The notes: generated by a model not told the origin, from the sequence alone. 64,000 nucleotides of DNA from Virgibacillus natechei (GCF_026013645.1 NZ_CP110224.1:2418001-2482000), one strand, 5' to 3'. Positions 38,720 to 49,000 are shown, counted from the first letter of the stretch. Translations and numbers: made by a program.

Positions 38720-39994
38720 TCATTTGCTAAACTGTTCTTTTTCCGTAGATCCTGTCAAAGCCCCTGTCGAAGATAATCCACCAGAAATAACTTGAGCCAC
38801 TTCATCAAAATACCCAGTTCCTACTTCACGTTGATGACGTGTAGCACTATAGCCATACGTTTCACTGGAAAATTCGGCTTGCTGTAACTCGGAATATGCT
38901 GCCATTCCTTCTTCTTTATACTTTCTAGCCAGGTCGAACATACTATGATTCAATGCATGGAAACCAGCTAATGTAACAAACTGGAACTTATATCCCATTT
39001 CTCCTAATTCTACCTGAAAGCTAGCAATTTCACTATCTGATAGTTTCCGTTTCCAGTTAAAGGATGGCGAACAATTATACGCTAATAATTTATTTGGATA
39101 CTTTGCATGTATCGCATCAGCGAAACGTTTTGCTTCCTCTATATTTGGCTCAGAAGTTTCACACCAAATCAGATCAGCATAAGGGGCATATGCCAGTCCG
39201 CGAGCAATTGCCTGATCAATACCAGCCTCTGTTTTGAAAAAACCTTCCGATGTACGTTCTCCTGTAATAAAATCTGCATCATTTGGATCAACATCACTTG
39301 TAATCATATCAGCTGCGTTTGCATCCGTTCTGGCAATAATCACAGTCGGTGTGCCCATTACATCTGCTGCAAACCGGGCAGCTATAAGGTTTTTAATTGC
39401 CGTTTGTGTTGGCAGTAATACTTTCCCACCTAGATGCCCGCATTTTTTCTCCGAAGACAGCTGATCTTCAAAATGAACAGCAGACGCTCCCGCTTCAATC
39501 ATTGCTTTCATTAATTCAAACACATTCAATTGACCGCCAAATCCTGCCTCGGCATCTGCAACAATTGGGGCAAACCAATCCGTAGATGTATCTCCTTCCG
39601 AATAATGAATTTGATCCGCACGTTGTAGGGCCTGGTTAATCCGTTGTACAACATTCGGTACACTGTTTACAGGGTATAAGCTCTGGTCTGGATACATTTG
39701 CCCAGCCATATTCGCATCTGCCGCTACTTGCCATCCGCTCAAATAAATTGCTTGTAATCCTGCTTTAACCTGTTGTACGGCTTGGTTTCCGGTTAGTGCT
39801 CCTAGTGCATTTACATAGTTTTCCTGGTTAACAAGCTCCCATAACTTCTTCGATCCTACACGCGCAAGTGTATGTTCAATATCTAGTGACCCTCGCAACC
39901 GAATAACATCCTCTGCTGTGTAATCACGCTCAACACCTATCCAGCGAAAATCATTTTCCCATTCCGTTTTCAATATTTCTATACGTTTATTCAT
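38720..39994 (-). CDS. aceA: AceA, isocitrate lyase
   Basis: A 424-residue isocitrate lyase that splits isocitrate to glyoxylate and succinate. The catalytic motif KKCGHLGG carries Cys185. Other family blocks: [17 protein letters not shown] and [14 protein letters not shown]. Its start overlaps the aceB stop by 8 nt, so both shunt enzymes are made from one mRNA. B. subtilis 168 lacks this shunt; its presence here fits growth on acetate or fatty acids, consistent with the fad operon nearby. Confidence 0.97.
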   Translation of the reverse strand: MNKRIEILKTEWENDFRWIGVERDYTAEDVIRLRGSLDIEHTLARVGSKKLWELVNQENYVNALGALTGNQAVQQVKAGLQAIYLSGWQVAADANMAGQMYPDQSLYPVNSVPNVVQRINQALQRADQIHYSEGDTSTDWFAPIVADAEAGFGGQLNVFELMKAMIEAGASAVHFEDQLSSEKKCGHLGGKVLLPTQTAIKNLIAARFAADVMGTPTVIIARTDANAADMITSDVDPNDADFITGERTSEGFFKTEAGIDQAIARGLAYAPYADLIWCETSEPNIEEAKRFADAIHAKYPNKLLAYNCSPSFNWKRKLSDSEIASFQVELGEMGYKFQFVTLAGFHALNHSMFDLARKYKEEGMAAYSELQQAEFSSETYGYSATRHQREVGTGYFDEVAQVISGGLSSTGALTGSTEKEQFSK

Positions 39995-41588
39995 ACTTCA
40001 TTCCCCCTTTTAATAGTTTGCGATACGCAGGCAATGTTAGAAATTCTACAAAATCATCCTGCTTGATAAGTTCATCAAATATCTCTGCTGCCTGTCGGTA
40101 ATTTAGGCTGAAACCTTCATTCGAATCTTTCAAAATAAATTGTAATTCTTCTTCTAGAAGCTGATCAACCAGTTCAAATGTTACGTTTCTGCCATCTTCC
40201 AGCACCCCTTTTGGATGGCGGATCCATTGCCAAACTTGAGCCCGTGAGATTTCTGCAGTTGCTGCATCCTCCATTAAATTATTGATAGGGGCAGCACCGT
40301 GACCCGATAACCAGTAGGTGATATATTGAATGCCAACATTAATATTCATACGCAGCCCTTTCTCCGTAATCGCTCCATTCGGAACTTCCAATAAATCTGC
40401 TTGTGTAATCGTTCTAGCTTCATATGTTTTTGCGATTTGATTCGGTTCAGGCATGCCTTTATCAAAGATAGCTTTAACAAATTTAACCATACCTGGGTGT
40501 GCAACCCATGTACCATCATGCCCATCCCTTACTTCACGTTCTTTATCCACACGAACTTTTTCAAACGCCGCTTGATTCGCTTTTTCATCATTTTTCACCG
40601 GGATCTGTGCGGCCATTCCTCCAATTGCTGGGCTGTTTCTTTTATGACAAGTTTGAATCGCCAGTAAGGAATAGGCACGCATAAACGGCACTTCCATCGT
40701 AACGACAGATCTGTCAGGTAAAATAATAGCTGGATCATTTTGAAACTTTTTAATATAGCTAAATATATAATCCCATCTGCCACAATTAAGCCCTGCTGAA
40801 TGTTCACGTAATTCATATAGTATTTCATCCATTTCAAATGCAGCAGTAATTGTCTCAATCAGTACTGTTGCTTTAATGGTACCTTGTGAAATGCCAAGTT
40901 CATTTTGAGAAAAAATAAATATATCATTCCATAAGCGTGCCTCCAGATGATTCTCCAGTTTTGGTAAATAAAAATAGGGGCCAGTTCCTTGCTTCAATAA
41001 TTCTTGTGCATTATGAAATAAGTAAAGTCCAAAATCTACGAAACTTCCAGAAATAGATTCTCCGTCTACTGTTATATTTTTTTCTGTGAGATGCCATCCA
41101 CGAGGTCGCACCATTAATACAGCTGTTTCTTGGTTTAACGAATAAAATTTTCCGTTTTCACCTTGAAAATCAATTTTTCTTCGGACAGCATCTTGTAAAT
41201 TAAGCTGCCCATTCATTACGTTTTCCCATGTGGGTGACGTTGCGTCTTCAAAATCAGCCATAAATCCTTTTGCTCCAGAATTGAGTGCATTAATAATCAT
41301 TTTTCTATCAACTGGTCCTGTGATTTCCACTCTACGATCCTGCAAATCTTTCGGTAATGGTGCAACCTCCCAGTTCCCTTCACGAATCGTTTTGGTTTCT
41401 GGCAGAAAATCTGGTTTTTGACCCTTATTAAATTGCTCCTGCGTTTGATTTCTCATTTTCAATAACGTTCTTCTTCGTTCGTCAAAGTTGTTGTGAAGCT
41501 TTTGCAGAAATTCCAGCGCTTCAGGTGTTAATACCTCTGCAAATTTTTCTTGATTCTTGACCTGTACATTTGAATTCTTTATCAGCAT
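39987..41588 (-). CDS. aceB: AceB, malate synthase A
   Basis: A 533-residue malate synthase A joining glyoxylate and acetyl-CoA. Motifs include [27 protein letters not shown] (catalytic Arg) and [17 protein letters not shown]. The late [11 protein letters not shown] block is also present. ATG 41588 follows AGGAGG. It lies 69 nt downstream of a tiny zinc-ribbon gene on the same strand and overlaps aceA. Confidence 0.97.
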   Translation of the reverse strand: MLIKNSNVQVKNQEKFAEVLTPEALEFLQKLHNNFDERRRTLLKMRNQTQEQFNKGQKPDFLPETKTIREGNWEVAPLPKDLQDRRVEITGPVDRKMIINALNSGAKGFMADFEDATSPTWENVMNGQLNLQDAVRRKIDFQGENGKFYSLNQETAVLMVRPRGWHLTEKNITVDGESISGSFVDFGLYLFHNAQELLKQGTGPYFYLPKLENHLEARLWNDIFIFSQNELGISQGTIKATVLIETITAAFEMDEILYELREHSAGLNCGRWDYIFSYIKKFQNDPAIILPDRSVVTMEVPFMRAYSLLAIQTCHKRNSPAIGGMAAQIPVKNDEKANQAAFEKVRVDKEREVRDGHDGTWVAHPGMVKFVKAIFDKGMPEPNQIAKTYEARTITQADLLEVPNGAITEKGLRMNINVGIQYITYWLSGHGAAPINNLMEDAATAEISRAQVWQWIRHPKGVLEDGRNVTFELVDQLLEEELQFILKDSNEGFSLNYRQAAEIFDELIKQDDFVEFLTLPAYRKLLKGGMKYE

Positions 41589-41657
41589 ATAATACCTCCT
41601 TTGTTATAATACATGTTTAAAATAAAATTATTGTTCTATAACAGCATGCATAAAAAA

Positions 41658-41771
41658 TTATTCTTCCTTTTTGGATAGACAGTATTCACATTCCAGCATA
41701 TAACTTTGCGGATCAACATGATTTCCACCACATTCTGAGCATGTAGCAAGATTTTTTGTTTTTTCCATCAT
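41658..41771 (-). CDS. Small zinc-ribbon protein (37 aa) ahead of aceBA
   Basis: ATG 41771 follows AAAGGAGAG, giving 37 residues: MMEKTKNLATCSECGGNHVD, then PQSYMLECEYCLSKKEE. Two CxxC pairs (C11/C14 and C28/C31) spaced 13 apart make a minimal zinc ribbon. No other domain is present. It lies 69 nt upstream of aceB with no terminator between, so it is probably the first gene of the aceBA transcript. I do not recognise a named family. It could be an RNA- or protein-binding regulator, but no function can be claimed. Confidence 0.75.
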   Translation of the reverse strand: MMEKTKNLATCSECGGNHVDPQSYMLECEYCLSKKEE

Positions 41772-41830
41772 TTCCACTCTCCTTTTAAATGTTATGTAAC
41801 AGATTATCATTTATCTTGTTGTTATAATAC

Positions 41831-41859
41831 AGTCTATTCGAAGATTGGTAAAATTGCAA
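41831..41859 (-). promoter_or_regulatory. Candidate promoter of the zinc-ribbon-aceBA unit
   Basis: On the minus strand TTGCAA (41859-41854), a 17-bp spacer, then TAGACT (41836-41831). A second TATTAT lies a little downstream. No cre-like catabolite operator was found by eye. Confidence 0.5.
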
Positions 41860-41926
41860 CCCCTTTTTTTAAAAATAATTAAAATGTTATAATAGTTTTA
41901 TATATCGGTTAAAGGTGGTTGGAAAC

Positions 41927-42946
41927 TTGAGAAGATTTCATTTTTTTGGTAGCCGTGTTGTAAAAACGGGAGTGGCCATTTTTCTTACGGCTTGGATTTG
42001 TGAAATGTTAGGATGGCCACCTGTATTTGCGGTCATAACAGCTATTGTTACAATAGAACCTACTGTGTCTGATTCCATAAAAAAGGGGTTAGTTCGCTTT
42101 CCCGCATCCGCTATTGGCTCAGCATATGCTGTATTATTTATTTCTTTATTAGACAACTCACCATTAACCTATACACTTGCAGCTGTTTTTACAATTGCCA
42201 CATGTTTCAGGCTAAAATTGCATGCAGGTCTGCTTGTTGCGACACTCACAGCTGTTGCCATGGTCGAGGTTATTCACAGCAATTATTTGATTTCATTTTT
42301 TATTCGACTAGGGACAACCACGGTCGGACTATTGGTTTCGACAGGAGTAAATATGTTTGTATTACCACCGGATTACACAGAAGACATTGTCAAAAATATT
42401 CGAGCCATGAGCAAACGAACAGGAAAAATCATTGATATTGTTTTCCGGGATATACTGGAAGATAAACATGATCAGGACACGCTTGAAAAGAATATGGTGG
42501 ATCAGCTTGAAAAAAAGATCATGCAAACCGAAACCTTAATCCGTTTTCAAAAAGAAGAAGCAAAATACCATCCGCTTGTAGGGAGCGAAAAACTTCAATT
42601 TGACCATGCACAAAATCAAATGGCGCAACTGCGTTTATTCCATTACCATATCGATAATTTAATTAACACACCTCTAAAGATGAACAATTGGTCGAAAGAG
42701 GAAAGAACTATTATATTACATGCTGTTACGGAGCTGGCTCAAGCAATGGAAAACGTAGCGTACTACAATCCAGTAAAACATCAGCAGGAATTGCAACAAA
42801 TAACGGAAATTTTTTGGGAGGATAATGAAAAAATCACGAAAAATAGTAAAAACTATCCGACAAATTTCCCACCAGAATTAATTATCTTGTATGAATTACT
42901 CTCGATCTACAATATTGTTACAAAATTTTATAAAGAGAAAAATTGA
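41927..42946 (+). CDS. Aromatic acid exporter-like membrane protein (ArAE/FUSC family)
   Basis: About 339 residues from TTG 41927, which lies 8 nt after AAAGGTGG; a GTG at 41915 is in frame but inside that site. Residues 1-140 hold four to five membrane helices of the ArAE_1 type (GWPPVFAVITAIVTIEPTVSDSIKKG). Residues 150-340 form a cytoplasmic helical domain with conserved YHIDNLI and ELIILYELLSIYNIVTKFY. Similar to B. subtilis YqjA-type proteins. Likely an efflux component for organic acids; the substrate is unknown. A single gene with its own terminator. Confidence 0.82.
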   Translation: MRRFHFFGSRVVKTGVAIFLTAWICEMLGWPPVFAVITAIVTIEPTVSDSIKKGLVRFPASAIGSAYAVLFISLLDNSPLTYTLAAVFTIATCFRLKLHAGLLVATLTAVAMVEVIHSNYLISFFIRLGTTTVGLLVSTGVNMFVLPPDYTEDIVKNIRAMSKRTGKIIDIVFRDILEDKHDQDTLEKNMVDQLEKKIMQTETLIRFQKEEAKYHPLVGSEKLQFDHAQNQMAQLRLFHYHIDNLINTPLKMNNWSKEERTIILHAVTELAQAMENVAYYNPVKHQQELQQITEIFWEDNEKITKNSKNYPTNFPPELIILYELLSIYNIVTKFYKEKN

Positions 42947-42974
42947 AAAAAGCCACATGTTAGGTGGCTTTTTG
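42946..42974 (+). terminator. Terminator of the exporter-like gene
   Basis: AAAAAAGCCAC pairs with GTGGCTTTTT around ATGTTAG, ending in T residues; it could also serve the convergent liaR. Confidence 0.88.
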
Positions 42975-43035
42975 TATGGGTGCACTCGGGTTGATATTTC
43001 TGCTATGCGGTTGACTCTCAAGCTTTCCAACCAAA

Positions 43036-43668
43036 TCACTTAATCAAATCATGCTTAAACGCATAAATCACAGCTTGTGTCCGGTCCTGGACTTCTAATT
43101 TACCTAAAATATTGCTCACATGCACTTTCACAGTTTTTACTGCGATAAATAATTCATCCGCGGTCTCCTGGTTTGTCTTCCCCTGAGCTACTAATAACAA
43201 AATTTCCATTTCACGGTCTGTCAATTGATCATGCAGATTTTCAGCAGGTTTTTCCCGCATACGATTCATGATTTTCCCTGTAACTTCAGGTTCCAGGATT
43301 GATTGCCCTTCATACGTAGCACGGACTGCTTTAGCGATTTCACTTGCTTTTGACGTTTTCAACATATAGCTCGTTGCACCAGCTTCCAGTGCCGGATAAA
43401 CTTTTTCATCATCAAGAAAACTTGTAACAATAATAATTTTCGCTTCCGGCCACTGTGCAATAATCTGGCTGGTTGCTTCAATCCCATCCATTTCTTTCAT
43501 AACAAGATCCATCAAAATAATATCCGGTTTTACTTCCAACGCTTTCTCAACAGCAGGCCCGCCATCATCCGCTTCAGCAACAACTTCCATATCGAGTTGA
43601 GCAGAAAGGTATGATGAAACACCAATCCGTACCATTTCATGATCATCGGCGAATAGAATTTTAATCAT
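43036..43668 (-). CDS. liaR: LiaR, response regulator of envelope stress
   Basis: A NarL/LuxR-type response regulator, 210 residues from ATG 43668 ([11 protein letters not shown]), which lies 9 nt after GAGG; a TTG three codons earlier is also in frame. The receiver aspartate is in IILMDLVM (Asp54 from this start), with conserved Thr/Lys later. The C-terminal HTH is [20 protein letters not shown]. It overlaps liaS by 8 nt. Activated by LiaS on cell-wall antibiotic damage, it switches on the liaIH genes upstream. Confidence 0.92.
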   Translation of the reverse strand: MIKILFADDHEMVRIGVSSYLSAQLDMEVVAEADDGGPAVEKALEVKPDIILMDLVMKEMDGIEATSQIIAQWPEAKIIIVTSFLDDEKVYPALEAGATSYMLKTSKASEIAKAVRATYEGQSILEPEVTGKIMNRMREKPAENLHDQLTDREMEILLLVAQGKTNQETADELFIAVKTVKVHVSNILGKLEVQDRTQAVIYAFKHDLIK

Positions 43669-44704
43669 TATGCTCAACCTCTTTTCTTAAATTTGGAACT
43701 TTTACCTCTAACTGTGTACCTTCATTGGGCACACTGATAATTTTAAAGATACCTCCAACCTCATAAGCACGTTCACGCATATTTTGTAGACCATAAGAAC
43801 CTGTTCTTATATTTTCCATATCAAAGCCCTTTCCATTATCAACTGTTCGTAAAATTACTGTTTCATCTCGTTCAATTAACATGACATGAAATGTGATAGC
43901 TTCAGCATGTCGAAGTGTATTCGACATCGACTCTTGCAGGATGCGAAAAAGTTGATCTTCCACACCTTTATCCACAGTGAACTCCTCAACCTTCCAATCA
44001 ATCTCCATCGGTACTTTTTGGGTCATTTCAACCAACAATTCCTCGACGCCTATTTGCAATGATTTCCCTTTTAATGCAACTGGACGTAGATGCAATAATA
44101 ATGCACGCATTTCGAGTTGGGATTGATGGATCATGTTTTCCACCATTTGCATCTGTTTTTTTATCGATTCATTCTCCGGTGGATTCGATTCATTGATAGC
44201 TGACATCATCATCGATGCGGCGAATAACTGTTGACTCACCGAATCATGCAACTCCCGTGCCAGTCGATTTCTTTCCTGAACAACGACTTCCTGGAGACTT
44301 TGCTCCCGTTCATTGGCCCTTTCTGTAGCTAGCCGCTGTGAATACTCTGCTTGCTTTCTCATTTTCTCCTGCAACTGCCCGATTTGCTGCTCTATGCTGT
44401 CCAATTCCTTGTAGGACTCATCATCTACGGTTACTTTTTGACCCTTAACCATTTCATCCAGCTTACGATCAATCTGCTGAAGTCGCTGTTTCCAGTACCA
44501 TCCTGTAGACATACCAAGTATCGTACCCGCCATAATCGGTATTCCAATCACTATTAGCAGAAATGAAACATTGCCGATTTCTTGTTTAAAAATAAGCGAC
44601 CAATCATCTAAAGGAAAAGCCAGTAATGTTACACCAACTAACATAAGTGCAATGAATAGACTAACTAATATTGCGGTAAAAACATGTCGTATAATTGTAG
44701 TCAT
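43661..44704 (-). CDS. liaS: LiaS, sensor histidine kinase
   Basis: A 347-residue intramembrane-sensing kinase with two N-terminal membrane helices (about 8-30 and 46-68) and only a short extracellular loop. It continues with a coiled-coil linker and a HisKA_3 domain with phospho-His153 ([15 protein letters not shown]). The C-terminal ATPase has DNGKGFD and [12 protein letters not shown]. It overlaps liaF by 4 nt. The short loop is diagnostic of LiaS/VraS-type kinases. Confidence 0.93.
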   Translation of the reverse strand: MTTIIRHVFTAILVSLFIALMLVGVTLLAFPLDDWSLIFKQEIGNVSFLLIVIGIPIMAGTILGMSTGWYWKQRLQQIDRKLDEMVKGQKVTVDDESYKELDSIEQQIGQLQEKMRKQAEYSQRLATERANEREQSLQEVVVQERNRLARELHDSVSQQLFAASMMMSAINESNPPENESIKKQMQMVENMIHQSQLEMRALLLHLRPVALKGKSLQIGVEELLVEMTQKVPMEIDWKVEEFTVDKGVEDQLFRILQESMSNTLRHAEAITFHVMLIERDETVILRTVDNGKGFDMENIRTGSYGLQNMRERAYEVGGIFKIISVPNEGTQLEVKVPNLRKEVEHND

Positions 44705-45432
44705 GTTCGCTTCACCTCGATATCTCCGGAAAATATAGAGGTAATGATTTTTACACGTGGGTACGATTTGTCATAGTTTGGGGTTTGATAGAAGAGCGAT
44801 TTATTCATTAATTTCCAGTGATGTTTTCCAAAAATATGTGCCCTGCCAAAAACAGAGCTATGATGGATACTAACTTCCACTTCGTAGGGAACATAAATTT
44901 CAATATTTCCCATTAGGTGTCGTATGGAAATGATCGCCGTGTCTTTAGGCAAAACCGTGTTGCTCAAGTCAATTATGCGCTCCCCAAACACCCCGTGGAT
45001 ATTTACATCCCGCCATTGATACGCAGCATCCACCGTTTCCTGATCATCAAACAGTTTATGTTCAAATAAAGGTTTCATCTCTATTACAGGATCCGTCCTT
45101 ACCTCATCAACACCAGGAAGAATCGGATTTATGCGCTCTGCTTCTTTTTTAGACTTTGAATAATTAAGTATGAATAAGACAATTGCTGCAATTATCAAGA
45201 ACCGGACCGCCAACAAATTCAATACAGAAAACACTAGACCAATTAATGAAATCCAAAATAAAATTTTGCCCCATAATTGGTCGAATTTTTTCCAGCCGAT
45301 ATACATAAAAAAACCGGAGAATAATGCCGGGATGATCGTACCACCAAAAAAGAAGGCTATTTCAAAAATAAAGAGGATCACTCCAATAATCAGGATCCAG
45401 TTGTACGTATCTGTTGTCAGCTTTTTGAACAT
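44701..45432 (-). CDS. liaF: LiaF, inhibitor of the LiaSR system
   Basis: A 243-residue membrane protein: four hydrophobic segments in residues 10-95, followed by a cytoplasmic beta-rich domain (about 135-243) with IDLSNTVLPKDTAIISIRHL and MGNIEIYVPYEVEVSI, the LiaF C-terminal domain. It keeps LiaS off in unstressed cells. ATG 45432 follows AAGGGGG. It is separated from liaH by a 92-nt gap containing a hairpin; the small soluble liaG of B. subtilis is absent. Confidence 0.92.
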   Translation of the reverse strand: MFKKLTTDTYNWILIIGVILFIFEIAFFFGGTIIPALFSGFFMYIGWKKFDQLWGKILFWISLIGLVFSVLNLLAVRFLIIAAIVLFILNYSKSKKEAERINPILPGVDEVRTDPVIEMKPLFEHKLFDDQETVDAAYQWRDVNIHGVFGERIIDLSNTVLPKDTAIISIRHLMGNIEIYVPYEVEVSIHHSSVFGRAHIFGKHHWKLMNKSLFYQTPNYDKSYPRVKIITSIFSGDIEVKRT

Positions 45433-45454
45433 GAGAGTGACCCCCTTCTCTATT

Positions 45455-45487
45455 ATGTAAAACAGGCACAGCAGACTGCACCTGTTT
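45455..45487 (-). terminator. Internal hairpin between liaH and liaF (partial terminator)
   Basis: On the minus strand AAACAGG...CCTGTTTT around a 14-nt loop that can pair further (TGCAG/CTGT), followed by ACATAATAG. It could let a strong liaIH transcript end here while some polymerases read into liaFSR. Confidence 0.6.
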
Positions 45488-45524
45488 CAGTATAGCATTT
45501 TTTCTCGAAAATTGGATAGACCAT

Positions 45525-46157
45525 TTAGTTTGCTTTATCTTCCATTTCTTTTTCAAGCTTGGCCATTTTACTGTCGAATGTACTTCGGTAATAGGAGCTA
45601 TTTACTTTATACTCCAAGCCCTCAATATACTGTTCCATTTCCTCAAAGCGAGAAATTGGCTTATTTGAAGCTTCTTCGACAACTTTGTTTATCTGCTGAT
45701 TCGCATGTGCAATATTCTCTCGTCCCATCAATTCCATACGACGTAAATGCATGTCTTTTAACTTATGCTTCATTTCTTCATATTTTTGTTCCAGTGTTTC
45801 CAGTTGTTCAACCGCATCTGCACGGGAATGCTTCATACGATCTGCTCGCACGTTGTATTCCTCATATTCCTTGATCGCAAATTCACGCATTTGTTCTTCA
45901 CCGGCTTTTTCTGCAATATTTGCCTGCTTTAACCGTTTATCTGCAAGATCCTGTGCCTTATGATACTCTCTCGTAAATTCATCCTTTAATTTATATTGGC
46001 GATCTACCAGTTTTCTGACTTTTTCCTTTTCCTGCTCACTTTGACGCAGGTATTGATTTAAAGCTGCGATTGGGTTTTTTTGTTCCTTTTGATCCACCAT
46101 ATTGTGTAAATCTGCTGAGATTGATTCTTTCATACGTGTAAATATGTTTGTAGACAT
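45525..46157 (-). CDS. liaH: LiaH, PspA/IM30-family membrane-stress protein
   Basis: A 210-residue, almost wholly coiled-coil PspA/IM30 protein: MSTNIFTRMKESISADLHNM at the N-terminus, IAALNQYLRQSEQEKEKVRKL, and a highly charged helical remainder ending EKEMEDKAN. These proteins form ESCRT-III-like assemblies on damaged membranes. ATG 46157 follows a GGAG-type site, 18 nt after the LiaI-like gene. Confidence 0.92.
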   Translation of the reverse strand: MSTNIFTRMKESISADLHNMVDQKEQKNPIAALNQYLRQSEQEKEKVRKLVDRQYKLKDEFTREYHKAQDLADKRLKQANIAEKAGEEQMREFAIKEYEEYNVRADRMKHSRADAVEQLETLEQKYEEMKHKLKDMHLRRMELMGRENIAHANQQINKVVEEASNKPISRFEEMEQYIEGLEYKVNSSYYRSTFDSKMAKLEKEMEDKAN

Positions 46158-46175
46158 TGATATTCGCTCCTTTTA

Positions 46176-46532
46176 TTAGTTATTAATTTCCGACCATTGT
46201 CTTTCAAAATTTGTAAACGGGTCATCATCATTTACCACATGTACAACTGGATCCCTGTTATCTTTCTTCCAGCTTGAATAAATAAGATACAATGCATAGG
46301 CCGCCACTAAGCCGATCACCGCAAATATATTGGATAATGCGATACTAAGTAGAATCAAGCCAACGATCACCCAACCAACTTTTCCTGCTGTTGAATTACT
46401 CTTCACGAATTTCTTAAAGACTACATATAGCAACCATACGCTAAGCGCCAATAAAACCATTGGCCCAAGATTAGCAAGTAAAATAATTAACGCAACTAAT
46501 CCACCAACAAACAACATAAATTTCTTCATCAC
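46176..46532 (-). CDS. liaI: LiaI-like small membrane protein
   Basis: A 118-residue protein with about four hydrophobic segments (4-22, 24-42, 51-70, 72-88) and a short charged tail ending ERQWSEINN. AAGGAGGC precedes the ATG ATG start. It is first in the liaIHFSR run and is the probable membrane anchor for the PspA-like LiaH. It is somewhat different from and larger in its hydrophobic part than a minimal LiaI, so the name rests on position. Confidence 0.78.
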   Translation of the reverse strand: MMKKFMLFVGGLVALIILLANLGPMVLLALSVWLLYVVFKKFVKSNSTAGKVGWVIVGLILLSIALSNIFAVIGLVAAYALYLIYSSWKKDNRDPVVHVVNDDDPFTNFERQWSEINN

Positions 46533-46672
46533 TTCGCCTCCTTTCTTTATCCTAATTTCATTTTACCGAGGAAACGAAACAACAGTAATGAGCCTGCGCC
46601 ATATTTTGGACTAGGTCTTCGGACGTATTGGGGAGTGGTTTTTGGTTTATGAAGCATATAATGGAAGAATAA

Positions 46673-46714
46673 ACAAGCCACTAAAGGGAATAACATCTCC
46701 CTTTAGTGGCTTGT
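46673..46714 (-). terminator. Terminator of the LLM oxidoreductase gene
   Basis: ACAAGCCACTAAAGGGA with its exact 17-nt complement around TAACATC-type loop; the minus strand ends TTGTTTATTC. It abuts the stop codon at 46715. Confidence 0.9.
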
Positions 46715-47704
46715 TCATGATATGGTAGACCCGAATTCTTTTGCAATCAGCTCATATGATTTTTTTCTAGTTTCATAGTTATGTGTAATTGTAACGATCA
46801 TGAACTCATCGGTCCCATATAAAAGTTGTAACGCTTGAAGTTGCTGTTTGACTTCGGGTGGGTTGCCGATAATCGTATTCTTTCTCACATCCTCAACTGT
46901 ACCTTTTTCCGCATTGGAAAACTTATATGCCTTCGCTTCTTCCACAGATGGAACACCGTCTTTTCCCTCGCCTATCTCTTGTTGAACTTTCCAGAGAAAG
47001 TTGCTTAATGCAAGCTCTTCCGCTTCTTCGGTTGTTTCTGCACAAATAACAGACACTGCTATAATTGCTTTCCCCTCTGGAAAACGTTCATGGTATGTCT
47101 TTACAATTTGAGGGCCATCCTGATCGGTCATAAAATGACCAAACGCATAGGGAATCCCTTTTTCTGCTGCTAAAATGGCACTTTTTTCACTTGTTCCTAA
47201 TAACCATGGATCCGGTAGCTCTTCAGGAACTGGTGCCGCCGTAATTTTCGAAAACATATGATCTTTTGGAAAGTCATCATGTAAAAAGGTTAGCAGCTCA
47301 GATAAAGATTCAGGCATTTTACGAACCTGTTCGAGGAAATTATCTGACAGAGCCATCGTCACTTCCGCTGATCCACCTGGAGCTCGTCCTATACCTAAGT
47401 CCACTCTCCCTGGATACAAGGTTGCTAACATATTATAACGTTCCGCAATATTATAGGGTTTATAGTGTGGCAATAATACAGCACCTGCACCGATTCGAAT
47501 TCGTTCTGTTTGTGATCCAATTATTCCGAGCATGATATCCGGAGCTGGGGATGCAAGTCCTGACAGATCATGATGTTCAGCAACCCAGTACCTTGTGTAT
47601 CCTAATTCATCAGCATGCTTAGCGAGCTCTACCGTCGCACGTAATGCTTCTTGAGCAGTTTTCCCAGATGAGATTGGTGATTGATCTAATATGCTGAGTC
47701 TCAA
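46715..47704 (-). CDS. LLM-class flavin-dependent oxidoreductase
   Basis: A 329-residue luciferase-like TIM-barrel protein of the MsnO8 group: LSILDQSPISSGKTAQEALR at the start, YTRYWVAEHHDLSGLASPAP, IRIGAGAVLLPHYKPYNIAE and DLGIGRAPGGSAEV. Uses FMN or F420; MsnO8 members in Bacillus use FMN. Substrate unknown. It lies 28 nt downstream of the M42 peptidase gene with no terminator between, so the two may be co-transcribed. Confidence 0.9.
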   Translation of the reverse strand: MRLSILDQSPISSGKTAQEALRATVELAKHADELGYTRYWVAEHHDLSGLASPAPDIMLGIIGSQTERIRIGAGAVLLPHYKPYNIAERYNMLATLYPGRVDLGIGRAPGGSAEVTMALSDNFLEQVRKMPESLSELLTFLHDDFPKDHMFSKITAAPVPEELPDPWLLGTSEKSAILAAEKGIPYAFGHFMTDQDGPQIVKTYHERFPEGKAIIAVSVICAETTEEAEELALSNFLWKVQQEIGEGKDGVPSVEEAKAYKFSNAEKGTVEDVRKNTIIGNPPEVKQQLQALQLLYGTDEFMIVTITHNYETRKKSYELIAKEFGSTIS

Positions 47705-47732
47705 TGTGTCATACCTTCTTTCTGGCTCTATA

Positions 47733-48788
47733 TTAATAGGAAACTATTTCAGAGTGTACATAATGATATACCAACTGTTCTGTATTATCCAATGATGTTT
47801 CATGCGTTCTTTCATAGGCATGCGATGAATCAATTCCCGGACCTATAAGTCCGTGAATAATATCATGACCAGCACGGATTGCTGCTGAAGCATCTGATCC
47901 GTAATAGGGATATATATCTTTTTTATAAGCAATATGATTCGCTTCAGCTAACTGAACAAGATGCTCCCGTAATCCGAAATGATAGGGGCCGCTCGCATCT
48001 TTCACACAAATGGAAGTCGTATATTCATCGGTTGATTGTCCATCCCCCATAGCCCCCATATCTACAGCCAAATATTCAACGGTTTCAGGTGTAATATTAG
48101 AATTTCCTCCATAGCCAATTTCCTCATTGTTAGAAATAAGAAAGTGGGTTGTATATGGTAATGCCTTCTTTTCTTCTTTCAATCTCTTCATTAACTGCAT
48201 CAAAATGGCAACACTGGCTTTGTCATCGAGATGGCGGGATTTTATAAAGCCGTTATCTGTCATTTGCACACGAGGATCAAAGGAAACAAAATCCCCAACT
48301 TCGATTCCAAGTGCACGAATATCATCCGCATTTTCCACCTTTGCATCAATACGGAGTTCCATATTTTCTTGATTGCGCTTCGCTTTACCTGCATTCTTGT
48401 ACACATGAACAGAGGTTTGATGCATCAGGATCGTTCCTGTGTAAATCTTCCCGCCAGAGGTATGGATTTCACAATACTCACCTTCTATAGCGTTATATTT
48501 AAAACCACCAATAAGATCGAGTCGAAGACGACCATTGCTCTTTATTTCTTTTACCATGGCACCAAGTGTATCAACATGTGCTGTTAACATTCGATGCTCG
48601 TTGTTATTTTCTCCAGGTAGAGTTGCGATTAAACCACCCTTCCGATTCCTTCTCGTTTCTATATTTAACGCTGTAAGAAAACCCTCCACATATTGAATTA
48701 CTTTCTTCGTATTTCCTGATGGGCTAGGGATCGACACTAACTGTTTAATAATTTCTTTTGTTTCTTTACTATTTGGATATGTACGCAA
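47733..48788 (-). CDS. M42-family glutamyl aminopeptidase-like metallopeptidase
   Basis: A 351-residue M42 peptidase/deblocking aminopeptidase. Metal and catalytic residues are visible: His/Asp in LTAHVDTLGAMV (about 69-80), Asp in SRHLDDKASVAIL (about 185-197), Glu-Glu in ISNNEEIGYGG (about 219-229), Asp in LAVDMGAMG, and a C-terminal His in GIDSSHAYERTH. Similar to B. subtilis YhfE/YsdC. Cytosolic, trims peptides. The upstream gap 48789-49110 is filled by family B and C repeats. Confidence 0.9.
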   Translation of the reverse strand: MRTYPNSKETKEIIKQLVSIPSPSGNTKKVIQYVEGFLTALNIETRRNRKGGLIATLPGENNNEHRMLTAHVDTLGAMVKEIKSNGRLRLDLIGGFKYNAIEGEYCEIHTSGGKIYTGTILMHQTSVHVYKNAGKAKRNQENMELRIDAKVENADDIRALGIEVGDFVSFDPRVQMTDNGFIKSRHLDDKASVAILMQLMKRLKEEKKALPYTTHFLISNNEEIGYGGNSNITPETVEYLAVDMGAMGDGQSTDEYTTSICVKDASGPYHFGLREHLVQLAEANHIAYKKDIYPYYGSDASAAIRAGHDIIHGLIGPGIDSSHAYERTHETSLDNTEQLVYHYVHSEIVSY

Positions 48789-48830
48789 AATAATTACTCC
48801 TTTATAAAAAATGACTCTTTTCTTAAGTGT

Positions 48831-48999
48831 CTGTTGCTTTTAAAACTTCGCAGTTGATATAAAAGACGACACAGTGACAATTCATTTGCAAACGCTGGTT
48901 GAGAGCAGGGATTCGCTACGGAAACACATTTCTCTTTCCGCGGAAATCAACCTGGTAGTTACGTCGTCTTTTATAGATTTTACGTCATAAAATAGCAAT
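48831..48999 (+). mobile_element. Family B MITE-like element, copy 3 (short form)
   Basis: The left end has TTGTTGC-like CTGTTGCTTTTAAAACTTCG and ATAAAAGACGACACAG; the right end GTTACGTCGTCTTTTATAGA. Only about 170 bp, with a deleted family A remnant (GATTCGCTACGGAAACACAT, about 48910-48946) inside. This shows A nested in B and largely lost. Confidence 0.65.
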
Positions 49000-49000
49000 T

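Noticed and set aside
46608..46624. GTCCGAAGACCTAGTCC upstream of liaI as a LiaR operator
   Set aside because: It has GTCC-rich repeats and a suitable position, but I cannot match it to the LiaR consensus with confidence.
47266..47535. Plus-strand frame inside the LLM oxidoreductase gene
   Set aside because: Antisense shadow of a gene with full family motifs; no ribosome site.
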